A model generated the notes under the pieces. The model made no database searches, was not told the origin of the DNA, and saw only the letters and a list, made by a program, of their open reading frames with translations. A program made the position numbers and the translations under genes. This document shows, in pieces, positions 24,425 to 36,576 of a stretch of DNA of 64,000 nucleotides. Source of the DNA: Hetaerina americana (Eukaryota > Arthropoda > Insecta > Odonata > Calopterygidae); the NCBI GenBank assembly GCA_022747635.1, contig JAKTNV010000003.1, forward strand, positions 53,926,569 to 53,990,568, read 5' to 3'. Every line of letters begins with the position of its first letter. The stretch's first letter is position 1.

Positions 24425-24602
24425 ACATAAACCATAAGCACAGTAATCAACCCGAAGGTCGGTTTAGTAGGTGATGGTAGAGTTCACCCAGTACTAAGCC
24501 CGATGGCGTGTGAATTTCACACATCAGGGTAGGGGGGCCAGTTCCTTTCCCTGTGCCGGGTCAGCAGTCCAACGCTCTACCCCTGGACTCCCGCTACCCA
24601 CA
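24425..24602 (-). mobile_element. Possible tRNA-derived SINE (third type)
   Basis: Read on the minus strand, a tRNA-like head starts near 24600: GCGGGAGTCCAGGGGTAGAG, then GTTGGACTGCTGACCC. This resembles the D-arm and anticodon arm of a tRNA. A GC-richer body continues to about 24430, with an internal palindrome GTGTGAATTTCACAC (24509-24523). TATG-type microsatellite flanks it on both sides (24361-24425 and 24600-24640). Box B is not convincing, so the tRNA origin is tentative. The sharp composition boundary supports an inserted element. Confidence 0.5.
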
Positions 24603-24824
24603 TATACATATGTATTATATATATACACACACAATTGTGTTTGTGCGTGAATTAGGTGGGAATGAAATGCAGTATTAAATATGTAATCGTAAAAAAATCA
24701 CGTGTTATAAACTCACTTACCTTTATTTATTTTAGAGAAAAATATGATAATGCATTATAAAAACATTAAGAAATTCAAAATATAATTAAATTGATCCACA
24801 CCTGAATTAATTTGGTAAACATGA

Positions 24825-24880
24825 ATAGCACCTAAAACGGCAATGGCACTAAAATGGCACCTAAAATGGCACCTAAAAAG
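24825..24880 (+). repeat. Short tandem repeat, about 14-bp unit
   Basis: Four imperfect units of the form ATGGCACCTAAA. Confidence 0.85.
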
Positions 24881-25690
24881 TTCTCATTCTTATTTTCTGA
24901 TATGTCTTCAGAGTTCAGGCATAGTGAATATTGTTTAGCAATTTTATATGCAGTGCTTTAAAGTATTTACTAGTAATTTATGCAATAACATTCTTAAAAT
25001 AAAATATTCTATTGCAAGGAGACATTGTAACATACACTATACTGATACCGTCGCAAAACATAATAGAGGAAGCTACGCTCGAACGTAGTATTTGACGATC
25101 GCCTGTTGAATATTGCATTGTAAATTAATCACCGACATTTCACTTGTTACCACGAAATTTGAAAGCATTATTACGACTATAAATGGGCCTTCACCCGCCA
25201 TAGCGGGGTATTAGAGAAATGGTGACTTCATTAGTGTAGTATTCATGGTCATATATTTTGCACCCATAATGTTGATACGGCAAGTAATAAAGAAGTCCAC
25301 ATCAGCCTATTCCTAAGCAATATAACTTCCTGCCCGCCATTTATTTTAGTTTAACTCGTTATGCGCCAAAATCCTGTATACTCAAGCACCTTAGTAAACA
25401 CATTTATCATATGAACGAGGGTATGAGGGAAAATGTAATGGCTCTGTACATCATTTCCTGGGTCATTTACCGAATAACCAACTTGAAGATAAGTGCACCC
25501 GCCGTGGTAAATTATGTTATTAAGTTGACTGTATGCTGTTTGAAAGGTACACTCAGCTCAGTTGAAAGGCCTGAATAAGGAAGAATATACGCAATGCTAC
25601 TTGAAAATGCCTTATAACCCTAATAAAAATCAGTTATTAACGGAAGGGAAAAATGATTTAAATGAATGAGTAAATTGGAACTATTTTCCT
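24881..25690. other. No recognisable gene
   Basis: AT-rich, nothing recognised. Confidence 0.5.
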
Positions 25691-25693
25691 TAT

Positions 25694-25695
25694 AA

Positions 25696-25768
<73 letters not shown>
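25694..25768. repeat. (AT)n microsatellite
   Basis: Alternating TA with one TATG interruption. Confidence 0.95.
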
Positions 25769-25769
<1 letters not shown>

Positions 25770-26139
25770 TATCATAAGCAATATAAAACCCATTCTTTAT
25801 TCCTCATTCTTCAAAAGTTTAACAATATTTGGCAACAATTTAGTGAGATTAACAGAGATTTAATTAACGGAAAGTAACAAATAGTATGTATGAAATTAAA
25901 GGAAAGCAACAAATGAGTAAATGACATCAATGAATGCTTGAGATAGAGAAACACTGCTATTTAAATGAGTCGGAGAGGCAAGTGAAAGGATGTCGTCCCT
26001 GGATTAATAATCATCTCCCAACTCTGGGACCACCTTTGGAATACTATATATTACGAATATAAGCCGGCGATATATGACTTAGGAGACTCCCAAATGACTC
26101 CCAGCGCTGGAAGACGATTAATAACTCGGGCCTAAGGAA

Positions 26140-26700
26140 CCTATCTATGGAGAGGAAGGGTGGATTAGGGAGGTCGAAGGGAGGGGAAGCGGTCGGGGAA
26201 AGGGCGAGATGAAATGGATGAGGGAGAGAATAACAGTTACGGGAGGCACCTAAGGATGGGCGTTTATGGGGAGAAGTACATCCGATGCTCGAAATGCATG
26301 AGAGAGCTACTTGCTCCCTCTCTCAACTGTTTTCAGCTCTCAAAGTTTTTGATGCTGTCCAGAAGTGGATGGGAATGCTACGCATGTGCTCATGCGGTGT
26401 GGCTCGGCGCTCGTCGATTCGGAAGGGTGCAACTTGGGTCGTAAGTTTTGAAGACTCTTGGCTCGATTGCTGGGCGGAAAGTTTACGACCAGGCGGGAGG
26501 CGACGGGTGTGTTGGTCCTCGTCTCAGGGCAGTAGGAGGGAGAAGGACGCGCTCATCCCTTTACTCGGCTCCAGGAGAAAGAAATCCAGGGTGAAATACA
26601 CGGCGGGGGAAGAATGGAGAGAGAGGGATGGAGATATACAGAGCCAATCCACGCACGAATTCGAAGACGAACCCCAGGGAAGCGGAGCCAGACGTTGACT
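26140..26700. other. GC-richer, purine-skewed island
   Basis: The plus strand is rich in GGGAGG/GAGAGA. Frames on both strands (26285-26698 plus, 26561-26944 minus) are open but show no recognisable domain. This is the same kind of sequence as 20680-21640 and 40760-41100. Confidence 0.5.
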
Positions 26701-28355
26701 GTAGCGCCAGAACGTTAACGAAGGGAACTTGGTGCGTCCACCGTCCAAGATGTAGGTCAATTGGACTTTGATGTTGCCATTTGACAAACTTTCCGGATGG
26801 ATAGAATGAATCACCACGGTGAAATTGTAATAATACAGTCAGATTCGTAGACAGGCATTTTTCGGAAAAAAGCAGTGTGTACTGGCTAAGTGTCGAGCAA
26901 ATACATATCGATGACTTTGTCACTATAATTTTTTTCATCGGCAAACATCATTTCCGATAAATTTTGTCATCAAGAAGAATTTAGAACAATATCCTTAACA
27001 ATTAAATATAATTTCAGTAAAACCTTACCTCCCTGAGTTTTTAAAATTTTTGCAAGCTTCATTAGTACAATTTCTTGTCTTAAGTTGGCAGGGAAATCAT
27101 TTACACACATTTAAAGGCATATCAAGGTCATACAATCCCAGAGTTGAAAATAGAGTCGTTTAATGTTATGACTTTAATTCTGAGTTCCGTGCCCAATGGC
27201 AATAATTTAATGTCTTTCCCTATGTGCATGCCCAAGTTATAATATTCTATTACACTGGAAAGAATAATGCAATTTTACTATGTTGTATGATGAACTGAAC
27301 TTATCACTGCTTTCAAATGGAAATTTCATTGGACATTTTATCAACGTAGTGCCCATTAAAAAGGACATTCTAATGTTTCAACCAAGATCCTAATCATAAG
27401 TATGAATTTATGAGGTTACGCTAAAAGCACTGGAGCTACTACGCTCTTTATCACTCCGACGAGCGGATTCATGATCCTAATAGAACTGTACTCTGCCAAA
27501 TCTCTACAAAACCAAATTCATAATGAGACGCAGTTGAAGAGCGGAAATTCATCTGTCCGAAATTTGCCTCTTAACTCATGGCTGTTTAAACATATTCAGA
27601 CCAGCCCATCGCAGCTTGAAGGGGAATAGGAAAAACGACTTGACGTTTCTCTTAATTTTTTTCCACTCAAATGCATTCTTTCGTCAAACAATATTTCCTA
27701 CCAAATTGACGCAACTTAATTATATCTATAAAACCAGAGCCCTGTGATATTAAATGGACGCCACTCTGCACAAACCCGTATAAACATTTTTCTCGGGCTC
27801 TAAAGCGGGCCTTAAAAATTTATTATATAAAAAATTTGAGCTCTTAGATTCAATTTTATTATGTTTAAAGTTATAAAAACTGTTATAACTAATAAAGAAT
27901 ACGTGAATTAAACGAAAGAGTGAATAATTTTAAAATGGAAAGTCACAAAAATATTTCAAAACATCACAAGAAATAGACCCAACGTCAGTTAAAGACAATA
28001 TAGACCGTCTCAATTCATATTGGATGTAGTACGTATATTTGAAATAACCACGGAAACTAAAGCACTTATTATTTTCTTAGTTCTTCGTGTAATAAGTTTA
28101 TTATGCATTATTTATTATTATTAGGCACTTCGGAGATAAAATTATGAAAGAACTCCTAAAACGTTATGTGATCACGTTTATAAAGGTTTTTGGAGCTATA
28201 TTAACAGAAATCATGAATCTACTTCGTAGGTATAGTATTATGTGACATATTTCACACAAGAAGAAGGGATTTTGTTCTAATTTCAGGGACATTAAATGAA
28301 GACTTGAGCATTAATTGACAATATCATTGAGAAAAAAAAGAAATTGTACTTGATC
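26701..28355. other. No recognisable gene
   Basis: AT-rich, nothing recognised. Confidence 0.5.
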
Positions 28356-28359
28356 TTCA

Positions 28360-28420
28360 GCTACATCTACATAATACCCCGCAAGCCGGCGAAATGGCGT
28401 GTGGCAGGGGGTGTTACCTG
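28360..28420 (+). repeat. Dispersed repeat motif (ACCCCGCAAGCC type)
   Basis: CTACATCTACATAATACCCC is followed by GCAAGCCGGCGAAATGGCGT. A similar block occurs at 35003-35045 (TACCCCGCGAGCCGTCGAAA, then GGATGTGTGG). The two probably derive from one interspersed repeat family, whose extent I cannot define. Confidence 0.55.
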
Positions 28421-28439
28421 TAAAAGAGAACAAAACCAC

Positions 28440-28528
28440 ATGCAAAATCAACACATCCATGCAAAACTATACCCGTAGTGGCGTATAAATTCATGCAAAA
28501 ATCATTTCAACTTACACGCATGCAAAAT
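28440..28528 (+). promoter_or_regulatory. Cluster of four ATGCAAAA octamer-like words
   Basis: ATGCAAAA occurs at 28440, 28459, 28493 and 28520. It resembles the POU-domain octamer ATGCAAAT. In AT-rich DNA this may be chance or repeat-derived, and no promoter is visible nearby. Confidence 0.25.
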
Positions 28529-31030
28529 ACACATAATATCAATTGGCCAACAATTGTACCTTAGGATGCAGTAAAAAATTGTATCCAATAACGTGCAAGC
28601 CAGAATTTGACAAGTAAGAAGCGAAATTCCACTAACACATGGACATGCAACATTCAACGGAGACAGATGAAGAAGGGGAGGGTGTGGGTTGGTCGTATAG
28701 ACGTGATGTGCTCCTCGTTAAGTTCGTCCCACGCTTGAACATATGCCGAGATATCAATGAAAACAACACACAACATTTTTAAATATATATTAAAATCATT
28801 GGCAACCAGAAAATTGTATGAACAAAAATTATACTACGTATACTTGTATACAAAAGGTTTTCTTGATTTTACTTAAAAACAGTTCTTAAATAAATAATCC
28901 TCTCGTTAATTTTTATGGTGTCGACAAATATGTAATAACTTCGATTTTGACGTAAAGTGCCCGCAGATTGTCTGAATGACCTGCTCGTTCTTGGTTTATC
29001 TGAGGGACCAATTCTTAAAGCTACAAATTAATTTAAAGGTTCGTTTGGATTATTCTTTAAGACCGTTTTTGGAGAAAATAATTCTATTCAATCAGTTATA
29101 TAAAGTTTAAATTTTCCAAGCTATTGTGCCATGTGTTACCATAACCGTTGATTCCCTTGAATTTAAAGGCAAATTGACTTTCAACTTTTAGAAACGGGCT
29201 CTTAGGTCCCCCGAGGATTTAATGGATATTTTAGGGTACTAAATGCACTAAGTATACATGTATGTAAATGTATTTTCAATCTAATTTTCACAACGCTACC
29301 GATCTCAAGCATGTTTAATTCAGTATGATGATGAGTCGTAAGTTGGTTTAGTCAATAAATTATGCTCTTCAAATATAACACCTATAACAATAATTCAATT
29401 GTGTATACACCTAATGGTTCTCCCACGAGCTAAAGTATATATAATTAAATGAATCTCATAGAAAACACATTTTATAAAACGAAATAATATTTTTTCTCAT
29501 AAAAAGATAAATAGTGGATGCAAATTAAAATAAACGTTTAGTTTTTGAACATTTTTTGAAGCGAGCTGGTAAGTTCTCGATTAACACTGACTAATGGCCG
29601 TATGGGGTATGGGTTGTACGTAGTCTTCAGAGCTGTCAAACTCATGTGGACGGTTGTGTAGAAAAATACGTCAAAATTATTAACTCGGAAAATATTTAAG
29701 ATTTAAATATTGCAGCTCAATTAAAAATCCTAACGTTAAAAGAAGGTATTTGATTTTTTTATGTTTAACCTACTTTTTTTAATGATATTTTACATTTAAG
29801 CTCCCGAATTCAGTGAAGGGGATTTAATGGAAAACATTTGACTGTTTTATGCTAGTATTAAGAGAACGTTAACCCAATACTAAACGAAGCATGTATTAAA
29901 GATTTGATTTCCCAGACTATGATCGATTTCGTGCTCAAAATATATTTTCGGGAGATACCAAGAAGACGTAATGAAATTAGAGCAAGAGGGAAATGACAAA
30001 AGCAAATGCTCGGAAGGACTGACGCATAATTGATAAGAAAAGCATAAAAGTTATTAATTTGAAATGTCTTTGAATATTATAAATACCGGTAGTATCAATA
30101 TTATTACAGCATAAAGTCATACTGTGATAATATTGACACAACCGCGTGCTCGTATCAATCACTGGGATTAAATATGGTCTATGTTCACATCCAGAAATAA
30201 AAATGTTCTCCAGAACTTCCTTTAAAATTTCATTGTTCCCTAAACGTCATACGAGTATAAAATAACAAATTTCATTAACGAGTATAGAATGACAAAATTA
30301 AATAGTTAAGGTTTAAAATGTATTCACACAACCCTTTAAATATTAGAATATTCTACTATGGTTCCTATTTTTCTATATTAAAATAGTTCACATAGTTCTA
30401 TATATTAATATAGAAAGTCTTTAGGAATTCTAACTGAGGTGCTTTAAATTTCATATCAAAGCAGGTCTACGGATTTACATCATAGACTGAAATATGTTAC
30501 ACTTATACGGAAATTGTTTTTGAGGCTTATTGGCAGCTTTTGAAAGCTCTTTCAATCTCGCCGACCTACGAAATAATTACATTCAGAGAAAAAATCCGAC
30601 AGCTGTAAAATAATATTTTATGGCTTCGGCATTTTTCTCAAATTTAAATAATAATGCAAGCCACTGTAGCTCACAACTCACCTTCATTTTATGCCCGAAA
30701 TAAAACCAAAATAATATAAATAATAAATTAAATATGAAATAAAATCAAAAATTAAACATTTTTCAATTGCCATTTATATAACTAGATTATTTATTTATAT
30801 CATATAGAATAACATGCAGGAGGAAACATTCAGGATATCGACAAAAATATATGCCCTATCAATTCTAATTATCTTCTACGCCATTGCTGTTATATCTTTC
30901 TGATGTCTAATACTAAACGGGAAAAACAGGCATTTTAAATCTATCCGTTCTACAATGATGCTCCCTGATTTTACGTTGGTGATCTGATCTACCATAGTTA
31001 ATAGGAGCCTGTAATTTTAGGCAGGTTACT
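28529..31030. other. No recognisable gene
   Basis: Very AT-rich. No exon, RNA gene or repeat family recognised. Confidence 0.5.
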
Positions 31031-31034
31031 TATC

Positions 31035-33990
31035 TGAATATTATTAAGACATCATCAGATAAGTAATCTGCAGGATACTCAAGGTGGGGCTTCACTAGCG
31101 TGAAATAACAAAGCTCCTCGACCCTTACATTTACAATGTCCAAGTATTCTTTTTATGAATCCTAACTTTTTATTAGCTACTCCGTTTATTTCACGAATGT
31201 GTTTTCCCCAGGACATATCTGTAATTATCGTCACACCCAAGTATTTAATCGATTCCATCGATTATGTTGGTTTCCTTCATAGTGTGTTTTCTGGTAAAAT
31301 ACTTTGCATCCAAAAAATATCGAAACATTTATTCAAATTCAATTCTAGCTCCCATGTCACGCACCACTTTTGAATTGCATTTAGGCCGTTAGCTAATGAT
31401 ACTTTTGGATCGCATTTAGGTCGTCAGATATTGATACCATATCTTCATGACTGGATATTTCCCAATTATATGACGGCATCGTCAGTAAATAGACGAAGTT
31501 TACTGGAAACCTGAGACCCGATGCAATTAATGTACAAAAGGAACATTAGCAGATCAATAAAACATCTTTGTGGGACAACCGATGTTAAGCTTCCTGTGTC
31601 CAATGATACCCCACCCATTACGACCCTTTGCTCGCAGTCTGTTAAATATTCATTAATCATATCTATTACACATTCATAAATCCCATAGCTTACCAACTTT
31701 TCGAGCAAATTTTTCCGCGGGACTTTGCCAAATATCTTTTAAAAATCTAGAAATAAAGCATCAACCTGAACATTATTTTCTCCCGCGACAAAAATACCAT
31801 GAACGAAAAGTGCTAGTTGGGTCTTGAAAAATCTACCCTTTCGGAAACCGGGTTAGTTTTTTAAAGGTGAGTTCTGAGAAGCAAGCTATTTCATGATTGA
31901 ACTTAAAATTATGTCCTCTAAAATTTTGCATTAGAAGGATGTGAGAGAGATGGGTCGGTAATTACTAGGATCTTCTCCGTCGCCTTTTTAAAGCATGGGA
32001 GTGACATTGGCTGTTTTCCAGGCTTTGTGTACTGCGCAATTATTTAGGGATTAATCAAATATAATTTCCAGGAAAGGAGCTATTTCCAAAGCCATCGTTT
32101 CATACACGAAAACAGGGAAATTACCAGAGCCTGGGGATTTGTTTGGACCGATGTCTTTAAGTTGGCGTTCGATGCCAAGAGAAAATGTTACAATTTCAGA
32201 CATGAGTTCATGGGAGCAGTCGGGTAGTTGTCACACTCGCATTGATCCTTGGAACAATTATTAAAAATGATTTGGAAATAGTGGTTTAATGTTTCAGCTT
32301 TTTCTAAACCGGTGGTAAGTTTTTTCCCGTTGTCATTTAGGGATGGCACTTTCGACCTGTTTCTCTGAACCTCCCGAACGCATGACCAAAACATTTTGAG
32401 TTATCATTGAAAATTCACCTAATCTTTTAATTTTAAATTCTATTAACGCCTGGTGACATGTTTTTCTTGCTAACAATTTAGCTGTTTTATGGTTACGTAT
32501 TATTTCATTTTGTTTCTTGTTAGATTAGTCCTTTTGTGATCTTGTCATTTTTTAATACCATGCTCTTTTGTGTTTTAATACTTAGCATACTTCTACTTTG
32601 AACCATCTAGGGTCCGTCCAGTCCTTTATATATACGATGTGTGTCCGAAAACTATCCGACCTTCGTTTATATCTCCGCATTGATGCTGATCTTCGTCGTC
32701 CGGGCCGTGGCATCCTTCAAAGTAGTCCCCATTTGATTGAACCACACGCTCCCAGTGGTGCTTCTACATCTTAAAGCAGTCCTTGAACGCAGATTTTGGA
32801 ATCGCCTTGAGCTCGCAAGTCGCATTACTCTTAATCTTCAAACTGCTTTCCTTTTAGCGCCATTTTAAAGTTTGGGAACATCCAAAAGTCTCAGGGAGCT
32901 ATGTTTGGACTGTACGGAGGCTGACGAAGCTGTACAATCTTGCGTTTCTCCAAAAATTGCTGCACAAGGTTCGATGAATGCGCTGGCGCGTTATCGTGGT
33001 TAAGAAGCCAGTCACCGCGTGACCAGAAACGGGATCGTTTTCTTCTCACGGCATCATGCAATCTTTTCAGAACTTCAACGTAATATTCTTTGTCGATCGT
33101 CTGATCTCTTGGAGCGAATTTGTAGTGCAAACACCCTCACAAAAAAAAATTATAAACCCCCTCCCACAAAACGCAGGTCGGATACTCTTTGGACACACCT
33201 CGTGTTCTAGGTTCGTGCTTTTCTATTATGGCATATGTGACGTAGAGTAAAGAACTCCCCAAACTCTCACGGTCTCTGATTCTACTACTTTCCTTAAATG
33301 TACCATAAGACTTCTGCAGCCATAGGCATAGCTCCAGCTGCCTACGCCTTAGTTCTTAGTAATCAGCCCGGCCATACAAGCACATTTTTCATTCATGCTA
33401 AAAAGACTGTACTTTTCCATAGATTTTTATTATATGGTACTTTTAATTAATTTACGTTAAAGTAACTAATAGTAAAAATCTGTGGTGAAGTGCAAATTCT
33501 TTTTAGTATGGATAATAAATGCTTCCACGAAGTGAAGCCTGAAGCAGTAGAATATATTAGTAAATTTTTCTTTCGGGTTTCTGGTTTTCCATAGTCATCA
33601 AGTTAATTTCAACTAAAAATATTTTGTAGGCACTAGGTCCATCAAGTGTTGCTGCATTTAGGACGACTTCGGATAAATTTGTGGCTCTTAGATCAAGTAC
33701 ATTGTTTCCTCTTGGTGGTGCTAGTACTAATTGGTTCAACGAATGTGATGTGAAAACACAAAGCAACGACTCGTATGACTCCTTGTCCTTTACCTCCTGC
33801 TTTGAAACTATAGTTTTACCAGTCAATGGGTGGAAGTTTGAAATACCCTCCAATTATAATTTTTCTATTGTGTAAATGGGAATTACAACTAGCGACCTCT
33901 TTTTTTAGTTCTAAAATTGATGTTTCTTCAGAATCTTCTAGTCTTGTAACCTCTTTTCGACTTCGGGCTTTTAATGAAACACTCAACACA
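31035..33990 (-). pseudogene. Non-LTR retrotransposon (jockey/CR1-like), endonuclease plus RT, split by a mariner
   Basis: Read on the minus strand. An AP-endonuclease-like segment lies at about 33950-33557 (IIIGGYFKLPPIDW, then LNQLVLAPPRGNNVLDLRAT and TLDGPSAYKIFLVEI). Then come an unrecognised stretch, the mariner at 32635-33202, and a pre-RT region (32188-32394, FWSCVREVQRNRSKVPSLND). RT blocks follow: DIGPNKSPGSGNFPV, NCAVHKAWKTANVTPML, VDALFLDF and LLEKLVSYGIYE, then QRCFIDLLMFLLYINCI and FTDD at 31478-31489 (FADD in active enzymes). The C-terminal part is at 31035-31290 (IKYLGVTIITDMSWGKHI, then KLGFIKRILGH). The family's catalytic GVPQGS reads SVVPQRC. Frames change repeatedly. In most of this superfamily the DHK motif precedes the EI of the endonuclease end; here it reads AYK. 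Inactive. Confidence 0.9.
32635..33202 (-). mobile_element. mariner-family deletion derivative with both inverted ends
   Basis: A 568-bp element with imperfect 27-bp terminal inverted repeats (32635-32661 and 33176-33202, 23 of 27 positions matching; both ends read CGANGTGTGTCC inward). A TA precedes the left end, while the right flank reads TG, so the TA duplication is probably mutated. Inside, on the minus strand, the C-terminal half of a DD34D transposase is readable at about 33130-32660: HYKFAPRDQTIDKEYYVEVL, GDWLLNHDNAPAHSSNLVQQ, then PPYSPNIAP. The second catalytic Asp (HDN) is kept. The third, normally Asp in the YSPD motif, is Asn. The N-terminal DNA-binding half is deleted. It sits between the endonuclease and RT parts of the LINE at 31035-33990. 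Confidence 0.9.
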
Positions 33991-33999
33991 TTGTGCTAC

Positions 34000-36455
34000 T
34001 ATTAGGGAAAAAGTCACTGCTGTTTGCGTGAATATCTTTAACACCTATGAATATTCCCCCCAAGCCTACAGGTATGTTCTCTGTCCCTTCAGTAAATTAT
34101 AAATCCTTTGGGAAAAAATTTCCTCGTCTGCAATGCCTTGCAATAACCAGCCTTTAATTCCAGTTCCTATAATTATATTATCCTATAACATCCTTCTTTT
34201 CGGTACTTCTAAACACATGCTAAAAATCGGCTATTTTGTTTTTAAAACTTCGGCAGTTGATTTTCACTACGGAGATAGGTCTGTTCTTGATTAACTTATC
34301 GTAATTTCCCTTTCTGATGCTACTTACTACGTATAGGAGTTATATTTACCCGCTCATTTTCATGTGCTTAGTCTAATGTTTCATTGCATATGCCGTGGTT
34401 CTTACCTCATTCTTTTGTGAATGACCCGTATAGTGCTTATTAAGTAAACTCGCACTAGTTGACCAACTCTCTAAACTTCCAAACATGCTAAATTCTCCTC
34501 AAATGTTGCTGAATTCTAGTCGCTACCTTCTGTGACGCCTCAACCGTATAATGCACTCCCGAACGACTGAGAGGCTCTCGACACGATTGAAGGACAGGCC
34601 GCGTCTATGAAGTGTTATCCCATTCGAGGCATTATTACTACTTCCTCCCAACTTCCACTGTCGAGCCGATCCTCCCACTGCGCTATTTGTTTTGATTGAT
34701 TCTGAAATAAATTTAGAACTATTCATCAGTTTTGCGGTTTTATTCTCACTGTCATTGTTATCTATTAAGCCCGAATTTCAAGGTACAAGTTATGCCTAAA
34801 ATCTCCGGCTTCAGTTAATATAAGATTGATTACTCTCATAACATTCATAATGCATGTAGTGAGGAAAACGAAAACTCCTGACCAAGCCCATGCGTTTCTA
34901 TTTCATTATTGGAACAGCTATGCAACAGTTGCGATTCACGAGCGAGGTGTTTTAGTCGGTTGTCTGCATTTTGATCGGAAGGATATTTATCAACCTCTCT
35001 GTCTGCAAAATACCCCGCGAGCCGTCGAAAGGATGTGTGGACAGAATCTGCTGGCATCAATATCCCAGGAGGAAGGCGCAGTATAAATCGAGTTGAATCC
35101 CTCCCCAATTTCGGGCCCTGATTTATATGATCACAAGCCAGCAAGTGCATATTTCGCAAAGTACAACTGTGTGTTTACGTAGTTGCAGCAATACATTTCT
35201 TCCACCACAAACTAAGGTATATCTATTTTAGGGTTAGAGCAGTACAAGGCTGCTTTGTATTGGGAGCCTAACATTTAAGGTCATCCATTTAGAAAAGGTG
35301 AAGAAAACTAATGCATTTTAGTTTTATTGCTAAAAGGTTAGTAGAATTATCTCAGCTAAATTAAGAGGCGCCGGCAGCTATTATTGAGAAACGCTTGAAA
35401 AGCATATCAGTCATCAAGTTGGAAAATGTCATCATTCCGTCAATAAATTTTCCCTTTTCAACATTTAAATTATTTTGAAAGGAAACAACATGGGTGGTAT
35501 TATTACCCTAATTTTTTTCTAGAAACTCTTAAACACCCATTGTTTTATCACTGTGAAAATTCTATTGTTGAGTTAAGGAATTGCCATGAGAGATTTTACC
35601 TTTACATTCAAGCAAACTTTTGCAATTGTAAAAAGTGGATTTTTTATTAATTATAATATCATCACCATAACGTTTTGATATTTCATAAAATGAATTAGTG
35701 AAGTGGGATTTTCCCACAATTTTAGAGGGAATCGAGGGGATAATATTTTATCCCTATCAAGGGATTTTAAGGATGAGTTCAACGTTGTTACCTTCTTGAT
35801 TGATTTTTTATGACGAAATTAATACGCTTGCAATTCTTGCAATTTATATTTGGGTAGCCTAGTTGGGAATGCCGTAAAGCGCGCAGGAGTGAAAGCAATT
35901 ATCTGGGATACGAAGCACGACTCCATGAATTTCTACTTTTGATATCTCAATGAATGTTAATGAAATGCAATGACATACTCGAACATTATGTTGCTGATAG
36001 AATTTTACATAGAAAAATTCGAATGCAAATAGATGTAAGAAATAATAATCATTACATCTAGACTAATTGATGAAATACAGTTTTCTCCGTATAAAACTTT
36101 CTTTAGACCATGATTTGAACACTATTTTCTTTATAAGAGAAATATATTTTTACCATGAAATTTGAGATAACTCCATTAACAAAATCAAAAATTGAGAGAT
36201 AAAACCAAGCGTGATGTATGCCGTTTGTTAATGAACAGATAAAAGATACTTTTATGCCATCAAGTTATATAACATGCATGTAAGAGTCGTAATTTAGGCA
36301 TTGTTCATGTGCATTATCCAAATTTTATCGGCTAAGTCTTTCGAAAAAGCATTTATTTATCTATGATTAAATTAAAACAACATATGCGTATAAAACAAAA
36401 CAAGTTCAACAAATTGAGTAGCTTCAGGCGTGATGTGGTGGAAGTGGAACATGAT
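34000..36455. other. No recognisable gene; repeat motif at 35003-35045
   Basis: AT-rich. Contains the second copy of the ACCCCGC motif also seen at 28360. An 86-codon plus-strand frame at 34826-35086 covers this motif and is not a gene candidate. Confidence 0.5.
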
Positions 36456-36576
36456 GAATAACTGATCGAAGAACGTTTCCACTTCAGGTCAGAACTGATG
36501 ATAATGTAATACATCGAAACCCGGTCGTAAAATAAAAAACAATTATCACGTGGAAAAGTGCTTCGATCAGTTATTC
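36456..36576 (+). mobile_element. Inverted-repeat unit enclosing a hammerhead-like motif
   Basis: Arms at 36456-36482 and 36550-36576 are reverse complements over 27 bp with two mismatches (outer 16 bp perfect: GAATAACTGATCGAAG). The 67 bases between them contain a hammerhead ribozyme-like core. Its elements are CTGATGA (36495-36501), a short stem ATGT/ACAT, GAAA (36516-36519) and CCCGGTCGTAAAATAAA. This is the organisation seen around hammerheads of Penelope-like elements and small retrozymes, but no reverse transcriptase is visible nearby. Probably a non-autonomous or truncated copy. Confidence 0.6.
36495..36528 (+). ncRNA. Hammerhead ribozyme-like motif 1
   Basis: The conserved core elements CUGANGA and GAAA are present in order. 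A stem II candidate (ATGT at 504-507 and ACAT at 511-514, counting from 36000) separates them. CCCGGTC after GAAA supplies a short near-palindrome ending in GTC, the expected cleavage triplet in the minimal, stem III-poor type of animal retroelements. Stem II is only 4 bp. Self-cleavage is inferred only. Confidence 0.55.

Noticed and set aside
34826..35086. 86-codon plus-strand frame as an exon candidate
   Set aside because: Overlaps the ACCCCGC repeat block and an equally long minus-strand frame. No domain.
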